A stretch of 5,913 nucleotides of DNA from JASJBU01 sp965372385. GTDB taxonomy: Bacteria; Pseudomonadota; Gammaproteobacteria; Chromatiales; Chromatiaceae. The notes under the pieces were generated by a model that had not been told where the DNA came from, ran no database searches, and saw only the letters and a list, made by a program, of their open reading frames with translations. Below, one piece after another: positions 1-5,443 of this stretch (position 1 is the first letter of the stretch; the number at the start of each line of letters is the position of its first letter). The stretch lies in the NCBI GenBank assembly GCA_965372385.1, contig CBDVCD010000231.1:1-5913 (forward strand). The letters run 5' to 3'. A program made the translations under genes and the position numbers.

Positions 1-136
1 GACTAGCTGGGCTAATTTGAGGAATTTGCGATTGAAAATCGTCCAAAGATTGCCCAAAGAGGGGCGTGAGATAGGACAAATCTTTTTTTCCGTGGCCCTT
101 ATCAGCTGTACTTACTGAGCTACGGACACGACTCAT
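1..136 (-). CDS. Possible partial gene running off the left edge, unknown function
   Basis: An ATG at 136-134 opens a minus-strand frame that stays open for 45 codons to the window edge, so the C-terminus is missing. The visible part is hydrophilic with no obvious signal peptide. It begins MSRVRSSVSTADKGHGKKD, followed by a short segment with SYLTPLFGQSLDDF. It starts 25 nt after the stop of the exported small protein at 162-410 on the same strand, which fits co-transcription. There is no good Shine-Dalgarno; the nearest purine-rich run (GAGAGG) lies too far upstream. I do not recognise the family. A competing plus-strand frame is open from the edge to a TGA at 116-118 and cannot be excluded, so confidence is low. 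Confidence 0.33.
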   Translation of the reverse strand, partial: MSRVRSSVSTADKGHGKKDLSYLTPLFGQSLDDFQSQIPQISPAS

Positions 137-161
137 CAGAGCTGAGGGGAGACACCTCTCT

Positions 162-410
162 TCAACGTCTCTCGACGCACTCCAGTTTGAATTGCTGCAT
201 AGCGGCATGCTTGCGTTGCGGGTTCCCTTTCAGACTCTCGATTTTCTTGGTCAAGGCTTCACACTTGTCTCCCAGAGACCTCTCCTCCACCGCCGGTGCC
301 TGAGTAATCGGATATTCCTGCTCTTCAAACATAATCGACTGCCCCTTCTCGGCGGAACAAACGAAAGATAGGGCTGCAAGGGCCAACAGGAGGGTTAACT
401 TCTTCATCAT
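162..410 (-). CDS. Small exported protein with two cysteines, unknown function
   Basis: An 82-residue protein starting at the ATG at 410-408. A textbook Sec signal peptide follows: MMKK, a hydrophobic core LTLLLALAALSFV, and a probable signal peptidase I site after CSA (residue 20). No lipobox precedes Cys18, so a lipoprotein is unlikely. The mature part of about 62 residues is acidic at first, then basic and helical. It has Cys50 and Cys78 bracketing a likely helical hairpin, so one disulfide is plausible. An upstream TTG at 473 would extend the frame by 21 codons but would bury the signal peptide, so I prefer 410; the second ATG at 407 is almost equivalent. No Shine-Dalgarno precedes 410. 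Translation may be coupled to the short frame at 407-469, which overlaps it as ATGA. I do not recognise a family. It is divergent from the cytochrome operon. Confidence 0.65.
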   Translation of the reverse strand: MMKKLTLLLALAALSFVCSAEKGQSIMFEEQEYPITQAPAVEERSLGDKCEALTKKIESLKGNPQRKHAAMQQFKLECVERR

Positions 411-469
411 GATTTTCTGAGCCGGTATTTTTCCAGAATTTGCGATTGTAACGGTTGATGATAACCCAT
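407..469 (-). CDS. Possible 20-codon leader ORF coupled to the exported protein
   Basis: A very short minus-strand frame starts at the ATG at 469-467 and stops at the TGA at 409-407. The stop overlaps the ATG of the downstream exported-protein gene as ATGA. An AGAGG Shine-Dalgarno lies 7 nt upstream of its ATG, embedded in the stop region of the 37-codon candidate frame at 480-593. The peptide is basic and polar (starts MGYHQPLQSQ, ends RLRKS) with no membrane segment. What is seen is the ribosome site, the frame and the overlap. That it serves to carry ribosomes onto the SD-less downstream gene is inference. Chance is a real alternative for so short a frame. Confidence 0.3.
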   Translation of the reverse strand: MGYHQPLQSQILEKYRLRKS

Positions 470-479
470 CCAAAATCCT

Positions 480-593
480 CTATCTATTCCGCTCCTCAAA
501 ATGCCCCTCACGGACTTCGAGGTATTGTTTCTCCCGCTGCCAGTCATCGGTCCAGATACTGAGGAAATTCAGGGTATCTATGTTGGCCGGCAT
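480..593 (-). CDS. Possible 37-residue small protein, unknown function
   Basis: A minus-strand frame runs from the ATG at 593-591 to the TAG at 482-480. The peptide (begins MPANIDTLNFLSIWTDDW, ends GHFEERNR) has a protein-like composition. It has a hydrophobic start with two tryptophans and then a charged helix rich in Glu, Arg and Gln, which reads more like a real protein than the opposite-strand frame at 501-719. There is no clear Shine-Dalgarno and no signal peptide. The frame is open 12 codons upstream of the ATG, back to a TAA. It sits upstream of and in line with the 20-codon leader and the exported gene, so the three could be one transcript. It could also be the tail of a decayed gene. 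Confidence 0.35.
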   Translation of the reverse strand: MPANIDTLNFLSIWTDDWQREKQYLEVREGHFEERNR

Positions 594-653
594 CTGCAAT
601 GGATCGGCCTGGGCAGTCCTGGGGTTGGTTTATCGCAAATCGAGCATGCGCCC

Positions 654-686
654 TTTCAGTTTGAATTCAGCTTAACTCTCTACTCT
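654..686 (+). promoter_or_regulatory. OmpR-family activator site and -10 upstream of the cytochrome operon
   Basis: Two heptamers in direct orientation, TTTCAGT at 654-660 and ATTCAGC at 665-671, are separated by 4 bp, giving an 11-bp period. Nine bp further on is TACTCT (681-686), which keeps the conserved TA...T of a -10 hexamer although it is otherwise weak. There is no recognisable -35. A repeat ending about 9-10 bp before the -10 is the arrangement of PhoB- and PmrA-type activated promoters. The same motif with the same spacing occurs at 4668-4700. The regulator encoded at 2647-3318 is the obvious candidate, by inference. The predicted leader to the ATG at 723 is about 30 nt. Confidence 0.6.
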
Positions 687-722
687 TCAACCATACCATT
701 AAAAAATTGCAGGAGTTAAATC

Positions 723-1298
723 ATGCCCAAGCAAAAACAGATCAAGGTGTGGGACCCGCTGATACGGGTATTCCACTGGACACTGGTAACGGCCGTTGCG
801 GTTACCTGGTTGACAGAAGACGAATTCCTGGACCTGCATGTCTATGCCGGATACACCATCATGGTGCTACTGGCAATCCGCCTGCTGTGGGGATTCATCG
901 GCACCCGCCATGCACGTTTTTCCGATTTTGTCCGGCCGCCCCGTGAGGCAATGACCTATTTAAAACAGCTCGTTACCGTCAGGGCCAAACGCCATCTCGG
1001 CCATAATCCGGTCGGGGGCCTGATGATCATTGTCTTGCTGATCAGCCTGATGCTGTCTTCAATAACCGGGTTGGCAATCTATGGCGTAGAAGGCTTTGGA
1101 CCTTTAGCGGCCCCGTTCACCCACTACGGCATATGGGATGACCATCTGTTGGAAGAGGTCCACGAATTCTTCGCCAACTTCACTCTGGCGCTCGTGGCGG
1201 TTCATCTCTTCGGAGTAGCTCTGGGAAGTCTGATGCACCGGGAAAACCTGGTCTGGGCTATGTTTAACGGCCTCAAATCCGCCAATCACAAGGGGTAA
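723..1298 (+). CDS. Cytochrome b561-family membrane electron carrier
   Basis: A 191-residue integral membrane diheme cytochrome b of the b561/Ni,Fe-hydrogenase b-subunit type. It starts with the family's typical KVWDPLIRVFHW. Likely heme ligands are His18 in the first membrane helix, His39 (LHVYAGY) in the second, and His147 (EVHEFFAN) and His161 (AVHLFGV) in the fourth. Membrane segments fall at about 15-31, 39-60, 98-120 and 147-170. GHNPVGG at 93-99 is the conserved motif before the third helix. Length is normal for the family. AGGAG at 711-715 lies 7 nt before the ATG and fixes the start. It is first in the operon, 7 nt before the SHP gene. Linked b561, DHC and SHP genes are a known proteobacterial arrangement, so it probably passes electrons from the quinone pool to the periplasmic c-cytochromes encoded next. 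Confidence 0.92.
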   Translation: MPKQKQIKVWDPLIRVFHWTLVTAVAVTWLTEDEFLDLHVYAGYTIMVLLAIRLLWGFIGTRHARFSDFVRPPREAMTYLKQLVTVRAKRHLGHNPVGGLMIIVLLISLMLSSITGLAIYGVEGFGPLAAPFTHYGIWDDHLLEEVHEFFANFTLALVAVHLFGVALGSLMHRENLVWAMFNGLKSANHKG

Positions 1299-1305
1299 GC
1301 CGTTC

Positions 1306-1710
1306 ATGAGCAGACTCATCGTCAACGGGATAACAGCAATCCTGATAGCAACACCCTGGATGACACAGGCAGGTGCCATTACCGAATCACAGATGAGCTA
1401 TCGGCAAATGGGCAGTGGGGATTTCAGCTCAACACGTGGAGAGATCTTATGGAACAAGGCGTTCCAAAATCCGCAATCGGGCCAGGTACGCAACTGCGCT
1501 CTATGTCATACCAACGACCTGAGCAAATCGGGTAAACACAACCGAACCGGCAAACCCATCGAACCGATGGCACCCTCAGTCAATCCGGAGCGGCTCACCG
1601 ATACTCGCAAGATCGAAAAATGGCTCAAACGCAATTGTAAGTGGACTCTAGGCCGGGAGTGCACCCCCCAGGAGAAAGGGGATCTGCTGGCATTTCTCCG
1701 CGATCAGTAA
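1306..1710 (+). CDS. shp: SHP-type monoheme cytochrome c (DUF1924)
   Basis: A 134-residue periplasmic cytochrome of the sphaeroides heme protein family. A signal peptide ends after QAGA (residue 24), leaving about 110 residues, the usual SHP size. The single heme site is CALCH at 64-68, with His68 as proximal ligand. The family hallmarks follow: MAPSVNPERLTD at 88-99 and KWLKRNC at 105-111. Asn110 aligns with the unusual asparagine sixth ligand of Rhodobacter SHP (Asn88 there), which leaves ferrous heme to let O2 or NO bind. Cys111 and Cys119 match the conserved disulfide pair next to it. AGGGG at 1291-1295 serves as ribosome site, 10 nt before the ATG. It follows b561 by 7 nt and precedes DHC, its established electron donor in other species. 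The physiological substrate of the family is not settled. Confidence 0.92.
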   Translation: MSRLIVNGITAILIATPWMTQAGAITESQMSYRQMGSGDFSSTRGEILWNKAFQNPQSGQVRNCALCHTNDLSKSGKHNRTGKPIEPMAPSVNPERLTDTRKIEKWLKRNCKWTLGRECTPQEKGDLLAFLRDQ

Positions 1711-1744
1711 TCAAGATATAGAGAAACAGATAGAGGTAAAAAAG

Positions 1745-2329
1745 ATGAAATTTAACAAAACTATCCTTGGAATTTGCCTGATTGGCATCTTTATTGGCCT
1801 GACCGGACTGGTCATGGCGGAATGGGAACATGCGGAGGATGACGATGATCGTGGTTATTTCAAGCGTTGGCTTGGAGGCTCGAAGCCCGTTATAGCCAAA
1901 GTGGAATCCAAACTTTATCAGTCTGAGTGCAGCAGCTGCCACTTCGCCTATCAGCCGGGACTACTGCCGGCCCAATCCTGGGAGCGCATCATGGCTAACC
2001 TGGAAGATCACTTCGGAGAAAATGCGGAACTTGCGGCAGAGGACAGCAGCGAAATCCTTAACTATCTGCTGGCCCATGCGGCAGGGCGAACCGACTCGGG
2101 ACTGCCCAACAGGATAGCAGCATCTCAGGGGGTGGATTCCGCGCCACGGCGAATTACGCAAACGCGGTTTTTCTTACATGAGCATGATGAAATCCCCAGA
2201 AAAATGGTGCTAAAGAATGAGCAGGTCCGCTCACTCAGTAATTGCGATGCCTGCCACACCCGTGCAAAACTGGGCTCCTTCCGAGAACACGAGATCCGTA
2301 TTCCAGGGTACGGTCGTTGGGATGACTGA
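1745..2329 (+). CDS. dhc: Diheme cytochrome c, DHC family
   Basis: A 194-residue exported diheme cytochrome c. The signal peptide has a long hydrophobic core and cleaves near VMA (residue 25). An acidic stretch with four consecutive Asp follows (32-35). Heme site 1 is CSSCH at 62-66, followed by the family signature FAYQPGLLPAQSWERIM and DHFGENAEL. Heme site 2 is CDACH at 167-171, followed by the typical tail FREHEIRIPGYGRWDD. These match DHC, the partner that reduces SHP in Rhodobacter and Shewanella. Extra histidines (89, 111, 145, 147, 182) are candidates for distal ligands, since the family is bis-His; which are used cannot be told from sequence alone. AGAGG at 1732-1736 is 8 nt before the ATG. 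It sits 34 nt after shp, the largest gap in the operon, and I see no terminator in it. Confidence 0.92.
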   Translation: MKFNKTILGICLIGIFIGLTGLVMAEWEHAEDDDDRGYFKRWLGGSKPVIAKVESKLYQSECSSCHFAYQPGLLPAQSWERIMANLEDHFGENAELAAEDSSEILNYLLAHAAGRTDSGLPNRIAASQGVDSAPRRITQTRFFLHEHDEIPRKMVLKNEQVRSLSNCDACHTRAKLGSFREHEIRIPGYGRWDD

Positions 2330-2343
2330 GGCATGAATATATT

Positions 2344-2643
2344 ATGAATAGATGGTCAGCGACTGTTCTTTTCTGCTGTTGCGTATCGCTTTCCAGTAGC
2401 ATAGTGGCCGATGATTTCATGGAAGCCCGCCGTCTGATGGAGGCGGGTTCAATCCTCCCGCTCGAAACCGTGTTCGAATCGCTACGAGATCGACGGGCTG
2501 GGCGCATCCTTGAAGTGGAGCTGGAGCGCGAGGATGGTCAATACGTCTATGAAATTGAACTGCTCGACCGATTCGGTCAGGTCCGCGAGTTACGCATCGA
2601 TGCCGTAACCGGAGATCTGCTGACCTCGGAATGGGAGGATTGA
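2344..2643 (+). CDS. Small exported PepSY-domain protein
   Basis: A 99-residue protein with a signal peptide (MNRWSATVLFCCCVSLSSSIVA, cleavage near residue 22). A single PepSY-like domain spans about 27-97. The signs are an initial helix ending in LPLETVFESLRD, then alternating strands ILEVELERE, YVYEIELLD and VRELRIDAVTGDLL, ending in a Glu/Asp tail. The YEIE...G...EL.ID..TG pattern is characteristic of the fold. An ATG at 2333 reads only four codons before a stop, so 2344 is the start; the ribosome site is weak (GAGG at 2328-2331, 12 nt away). It lies 14 nt after dhc and 3 nt before the response regulator. Small PepSY proteins are often encoded beside OmpR-type two-component systems. By inference it modulates the adjacent kinase or the cytochromes in the periplasm, with no direct evidence for a ligand. 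Confidence 0.85.
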   Translation: MNRWSATVLFCCCVSLSSSIVADDFMEARRLMEAGSILPLETVFESLRDRRAGRILEVELEREDGQYVYEIELLDRFGQVRELRIDAVTGDLLTSEWED

Positions 2644-2646
2644 TTC

Positions 2647-3318
2647 GTGCGGCTTTTGTTGGTGGAGGATGACAAGCTATTGGCAACCTCTTTGCAAAAG
2701 GAGCTGGAGCGCGAGGGCTTTGCCGTCGACCAGACGGACAATGGGGTGGATGCCGAACATATGGGTGAGGTGGAACCTTACGACATTATCGTGCTTGACC
2801 TGGGTCTGCCGCGAAAACCGGGACTGGAGGTTCTGCGATACTGGCGCCAGCAGGAGAATCGGGTCCCGGTCATCATCCTCACCGCGCGGGATGCCTGGCA
2901 TGAGCGGGTGGATGGTTTCAAGGCCGGTGCGGATGATTATCTGGGCAAACCCTTTCATGTGGAAGAGCTTGTCGCACGTATCCTGGCGCTGGTCCGCCGC
3001 AGTCACGATATGCCGGGAGAGACCTTGCGGATCAGTGGGCTCGTCTTGGATGAAGAACGGCAGCAGGTCAGGCTCCCCAACGGCGACATGCTCAGCCTGA
3101 CTGGCACCGAATTCCGCCTGCTGCGCTATTTCATGTTGAATCCCGGCAGAATCCTGTCAAAAACCCGGCTGACCGAGCATGTCTACGAGCAGGACTTCGA
3201 CCGGGACAGCAACCTGATAGAAGTCTATGTACGCCGATTGCGGGATAAACTCGGCAAGGAGCGCATTCAGACCAAACGCGGCCAGGGCTATATCTTCATT
3301 GAGGATGAGGAACCATGA
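2647..3318 (+). CDS. OmpR/PhoB-family response regulator (QseB/PmrA-like)
   Basis: A 223-residue two-domain DNA-binding regulator. The receiver domain spans about 2-115 with all key residues: acidic pocket Asp8/Asp9, phosphorylation site Asp51 (VLDLGLP), Thr79 and Lys101 (GKPF). The C-terminal winged helix spans about 127-219 with LTGTEFRLLRYF, a recognition helix around 188-202 (SNLIEVYVRRLRDKL) and the RGQGYIF wing. It starts at GTG 2647; GGGAGG at 2633-2638 is 8 nt upstream and no in-frame ATG fits the domain start. It is 3 nt after the PepSY gene and overlaps the kinase by 4 nt, so the pair is translationally coupled. Proteins of this type bind direct repeats with 11-bp period, which is what lies upstream of the operon (654-671) and of the EF-hand gene (4668-4685). 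Autoregulation is inferred. Confidence 0.93.
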   Translation: MRLLLVEDDKLLATSLQKELEREGFAVDQTDNGVDAEHMGEVEPYDIIVLDLGLPRKPGLEVLRYWRQQENRVPVIILTARDAWHERVDGFKAGADDYLGKPFHVEELVARILALVRRSHDMPGETLRISGLVLDEERQQVRLPNGDMLSLTGTEFRLLRYFMLNPGRILSKTRLTEHVYEQDFDRDSNLIEVYVRRLRDKLGKERIQTKRGQGYIFIEDEEP

Positions 3319-4658
3319 ACTCCCTGGAGCGTCGTCTGCAACTGGGCCTCTCACTGAGTCTTGTGTTGCTCATCGGCGCGCTCTGGGCAGTCGGCAATCA
3401 CTCGATTCGCGGGCTGACCGAAGACTTTGTCTCATCACGTCTCGAACACGATGCGGAAAGCCTGCTGTCCGCACTGGTGCTTGATTCCGATCAGGCAGAG
3501 ATGCATTGGCGGCGGATCGACCAGATCTATACCCAACCACTGTCTGGACACTATTACGCCATCCTCCTGGATAATGGCGACGAGCTTTTCTCCCGTTCCC
3601 TGTGGGATCAATCCATGGTGGTCCCAAAGCTGGCGCCGGGAGAGAGCACCAGAATGCGCGTCTCCGGACCTTCCGGCCAGCAACTCCTCTTGTGGGCAAA
3701 GGGTTTTCGCAAACAGAACCACGAGATATCCATCGCGGTGGCCGAGGATCTCTCTTCGATCCAGGAACAACGGGATCAGTTCATGCGTACCTTCGCGTTG
3801 CTGGCGGTGGGTGGTCTGGTTATTCTGCTGACCATTCAGAGCATCGTGATACGCCATTCATTTCGGCGACTGGAGCCGGTACGGGAGGATATTCGTCGCC
3901 TGGGACAGGGTAAAACAGACAAACTTTCCGAAGATGTTCCTGCCGAGATTCTGCCACTGGTTCAGGAACTCAATCACCTGCTGGGGCTGCTGGCACAACG
4001 TCTCGAAAGATCCCGGAATGCCCTGGGCAACCTGGCACATGCGCTCAAAGGACCCTTGAATCTCCTGGTTCATTTCTTCGACAGCCGGCAAAACGATGCA
4101 GATGATAACCAGGAATGCAATCAGGCTAGGGCGCAGGTGGAACGGGTACGCCAATTGATGGATCGGGAACTCAAACGGGCTCGCCTGGTTGGCACGGGCA
4201 TCAAGAGCCAGCGCTTCGATCCACATGTAGAGTTGCCTGATCTGGTAAGGGCTCTCAAGCAGGTTCACCGTAACCACCCGGTAGAGATCCACTATCAGCT
4301 GGATACAAACTCACCAGCCTTTGGCGATAGGGAAGACATGCTCGAGCTGCTGGGAAACCTCCTTGACAACGCTTGCAAGTGGGCCTCGTCCCGGGTGGAG
4401 CTCAATCTAACGGGACGCTACAGCATCCGTATTTTCGTGGCGGACGACGGCCGCGGTCTTTCGGATCAGGAACTGAACACACTGACCCAACGGGGCGTAC
4501 GCTTGGATGAGACGGTGGAAGGCCATGGACTCGGCCTGGCGATTGCCAAGGACATCGTCAAACTCTATGGCGGCAACATAACGTTCGGGCGTTCCACGGA
4601 GCTGGGTGGCCTGCGGGTTAGCATCACTTTGCCTCCACTAGGGGGCACAAGCTCATAA
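3315..4658 (+). CDS. Membrane sensor histidine kinase (PhoQ/QseC-like)
   Basis: A 447-residue kinase partner of the preceding regulator. The first membrane helix is at about 10-26, a periplasmic sensor region of about 130 residues follows, and the second helix is at about 160-179. A HAMP-like linker covers about 180-232. The dimerisation helix carries the phosphoacceptor His242 in NLAHALKGPLN. The ATP-binding domain shows the N box (LLGNLLDNACKWA, 345-357), G1 (DDGRGL, 377-382) and G2 (GHGLGLAIAKDI, 403-414). The sensor region has no obvious heme or metal motif. The H box is unusual. The family's common form is HALKTPL, but here the residue four after His is Gly246 rather than Thr or Asn, a position linked to phosphatase activity. 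Its ATG overlaps the regulator stop as ATGA. It is last in the operon and no terminator is evident behind it. Confidence 0.93.
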   Translation: MNSLERRLQLGLSLSLVLLIGALWAVGNHSIRGLTEDFVSSRLEHDAESLLSALVLDSDQAEMHWRRIDQIYTQPLSGHYYAILLDNGDELFSRSLWDQSMVVPKLAPGESTRMRVSGPSGQQLLLWAKGFRKQNHEISIAVAEDLSSIQEQRDQFMRTFALLAVGGLVILLTIQSIVIRHSFRRLEPVREDIRRLGQGKTDKLSEDVPAEILPLVQELNHLLGLLAQRLERSRNALGNLAHALKGPLNLLVHFFDSRQNDADDNQECNQARAQVERVRQLMDRELKRARLVGTGIKSQRFDPHVELPDLVRALKQVHRNHPVEIHYQLDTNSPAFGDREDMLELLGNLLDNACKWASSRVELNLTGRYSIRIFVADDGRGLSDQELNTLTQRGVRLDETVEGHGLGLAIAKDIVKLYGGNITFGRSTELGGLRVSITLPPLGGTSS

Positions 4659-4667
4659 TCGCCCTAT

Positions 4668-4700
4668 TTTCAGCTTCATTTCAGCTCACAACCTTATACT
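4668..4700 (+). promoter_or_regulatory. OmpR-family activator site and -10 upstream of the EF-hand gene
   Basis: Perfect direct heptamers TTTCAGC at 4668-4674 and 4679-4685 are separated by TTCA, giving an 11-bp period. After 9 bp comes TATACT (4695-4700), one mismatch from the consensus -10. There is no -35 match at the standard distance (4672-4677 is AGCTTC, inside the repeat). Over the 19-bp repeat block it matches the site at 654-672 at 16 positions. It lies only 9 bp after the kinase stop codon. The predicted transcript leader is about 80 nt. Control by the response regulator encoded upstream is inference. Confidence 0.7.
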
Positions 4701-4790
4701 ACGCGGGAAATCGGAGCCAAGACATCTCCCACAAACAGAAAGTGGCAGACCGTAGCGCTTGAGAACAACATCAAATATAGGAGTCGCACT

Positions 4791-5408
4791 ATGAAAATGA
4801 CCCAATCCATCGTTCTGGCGTTAGTGACAGGCACCCTCGTTCTGGCGTTAGTGACAGGCACCCTCAGCTGGACATCGGCCCAGTCAACAGAAATTCCATC
4901 GCGTGGTCCGATTCCTTTCAATACTTACGATAGCGATGGTAATGGTGCCATCAGTGAACAAGAGTTTGACTCAGCCCAGGCAAAACGTTTGGAAATACGG
5001 GCAACGGCAGGCCTTGCCGTGCGCAATGCACCCAGCGCTCCGTCTTTTAGTGAACTTGACAGCAATAGCAACGGAGAGTTGAGCCAGGATGAGCTGCTCG
5101 GCGGACAGAAGGCCCAGATGCTGAAACGAGCCAACATGATGGATCGGGGTAAAAGGCCTGGGAATGGTCAAGGTTATTTACCGACCTTTTCCGAGTTTGA
5201 CCTGAATGACGATGGCATACTGCTCGAGGATGAATATAGCGAAGCGCGGAACAAGCGCATCAGCGAGCGAGCAAAACAGGGCTATCTGATGCGTGGACTG
5301 GGTAGAGGACAGCCCTATTCAGAGATCGACCTTGACGGCAATGACAGGGTAACGCCAGAGGAGTTTGCCACGGCTGAGACCCTGCATAGGGAAAACGGAA
5401 CCAAATAG
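4791..5408 (+). CDS. Exported four-EF-hand calcium-binding protein
   Basis: A 205-residue protein with four EF-hand loops at 47-58 (DSDGNGAISEQE), 90-101 (DSNSNGELSQDE), 137-148 (DLNDDGILLEDE) and 180-191 (DLDGNDRVTPEE). Spacing is 43, 47 and 43 residues, and each loop is preceded by an aromatic-Ser/Asn-x-hydrophobic lead-in. Loops 1-3 are canonical, with Gly at position 6 and acidic position 12; loop 4 has Asp instead of Gly at position 6. Basic helices follow loops 1-3 (AKRLEIRA, AQMLKRAN, NKRISERA). The signal peptide (cleavage near TSA, residue 30) is lengthened by an exact nine-residue duplication, VLALVTGTL twice. AGGAG at 4779-4783 lies 7 nt before the ATG. Calcium binding in the periplasm or outside the cell is well supported; the biological role is not known. 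It shares its promoter motif with the cytochrome operon, so it may belong to the same regulon. Confidence 0.9.
   Translation: MKMTQSIVLALVTGTLVLALVTGTLSWTSAQSTEIPSRGPIPFNTYDSDGNGAISEQEFDSAQAKRLEIRATAGLAVRNAPSAPSFSELDSNSNGELSQDELLGGQKAQMLKRANMMDRGKRPGNGQGYLPTFSEFDLNDDGILLEDEYSEARNKRISERAKQGYLMRGLGRGQPYSEIDLDGNDRVTPEEFATAETLHRENGTK
4812..4865 (+). repeat. Exact 27-bp tandem duplication in the signal-peptide coding region
   Basis: Two identical 27-bp units abut at 4812-4838 and 4839-4865, starting GTTCTGGCG and ending GGCACCCTC. The unit is nine codons, so the frame is kept and the peptide VLALVTGTL occurs twice (residues 8-16 and 17-25). There are no differences between the copies, which suggests a recent slippage event or an assembly artefact. 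Confidence 0.97.
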
Positions 5409-5443
5409 ATAAACCAAAAATTACACAGGGCAAATAAAACTCA

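Noticed and set aside
29..41. Small hairpin CGATT-GAA-AATCG near the left edge
   Set aside because: A 5-bp AT-rich stem without a T run; not enough for a terminator or structured RNA.
22..448. 13-bp direct repeat GAATTTGCGATTG at 22-34 and 436-448, with TTTGCGAT also inverted at 632-639
   Set aside because: A 13-bp match in a window of this size is close to chance expectation, and no consistent placement relative to promoters was seen.
410..473. TTG at 473 as start of the exported protein
   Set aside because: It would put 21 polar residues ahead of a perfect MMKK signal peptide, and the AGAGG lies only 3 nt from the TTG.
501..719. 72-codon plus-strand frame upstream of cytochrome b561
   Set aside because: It runs through the predicted operator and -10 and ends over the b561 ribosome site. 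It has no SD of its own, and its composition is less protein-like than the opposite strand.
4642..4670. Possible terminator after the kinase gene (GGGC / GCCC followed by TATTTT)
   Set aside because: Only a 4-bp stem with a 14-nt loop, and it would overlap the kinase stop and the operator of the next gene.
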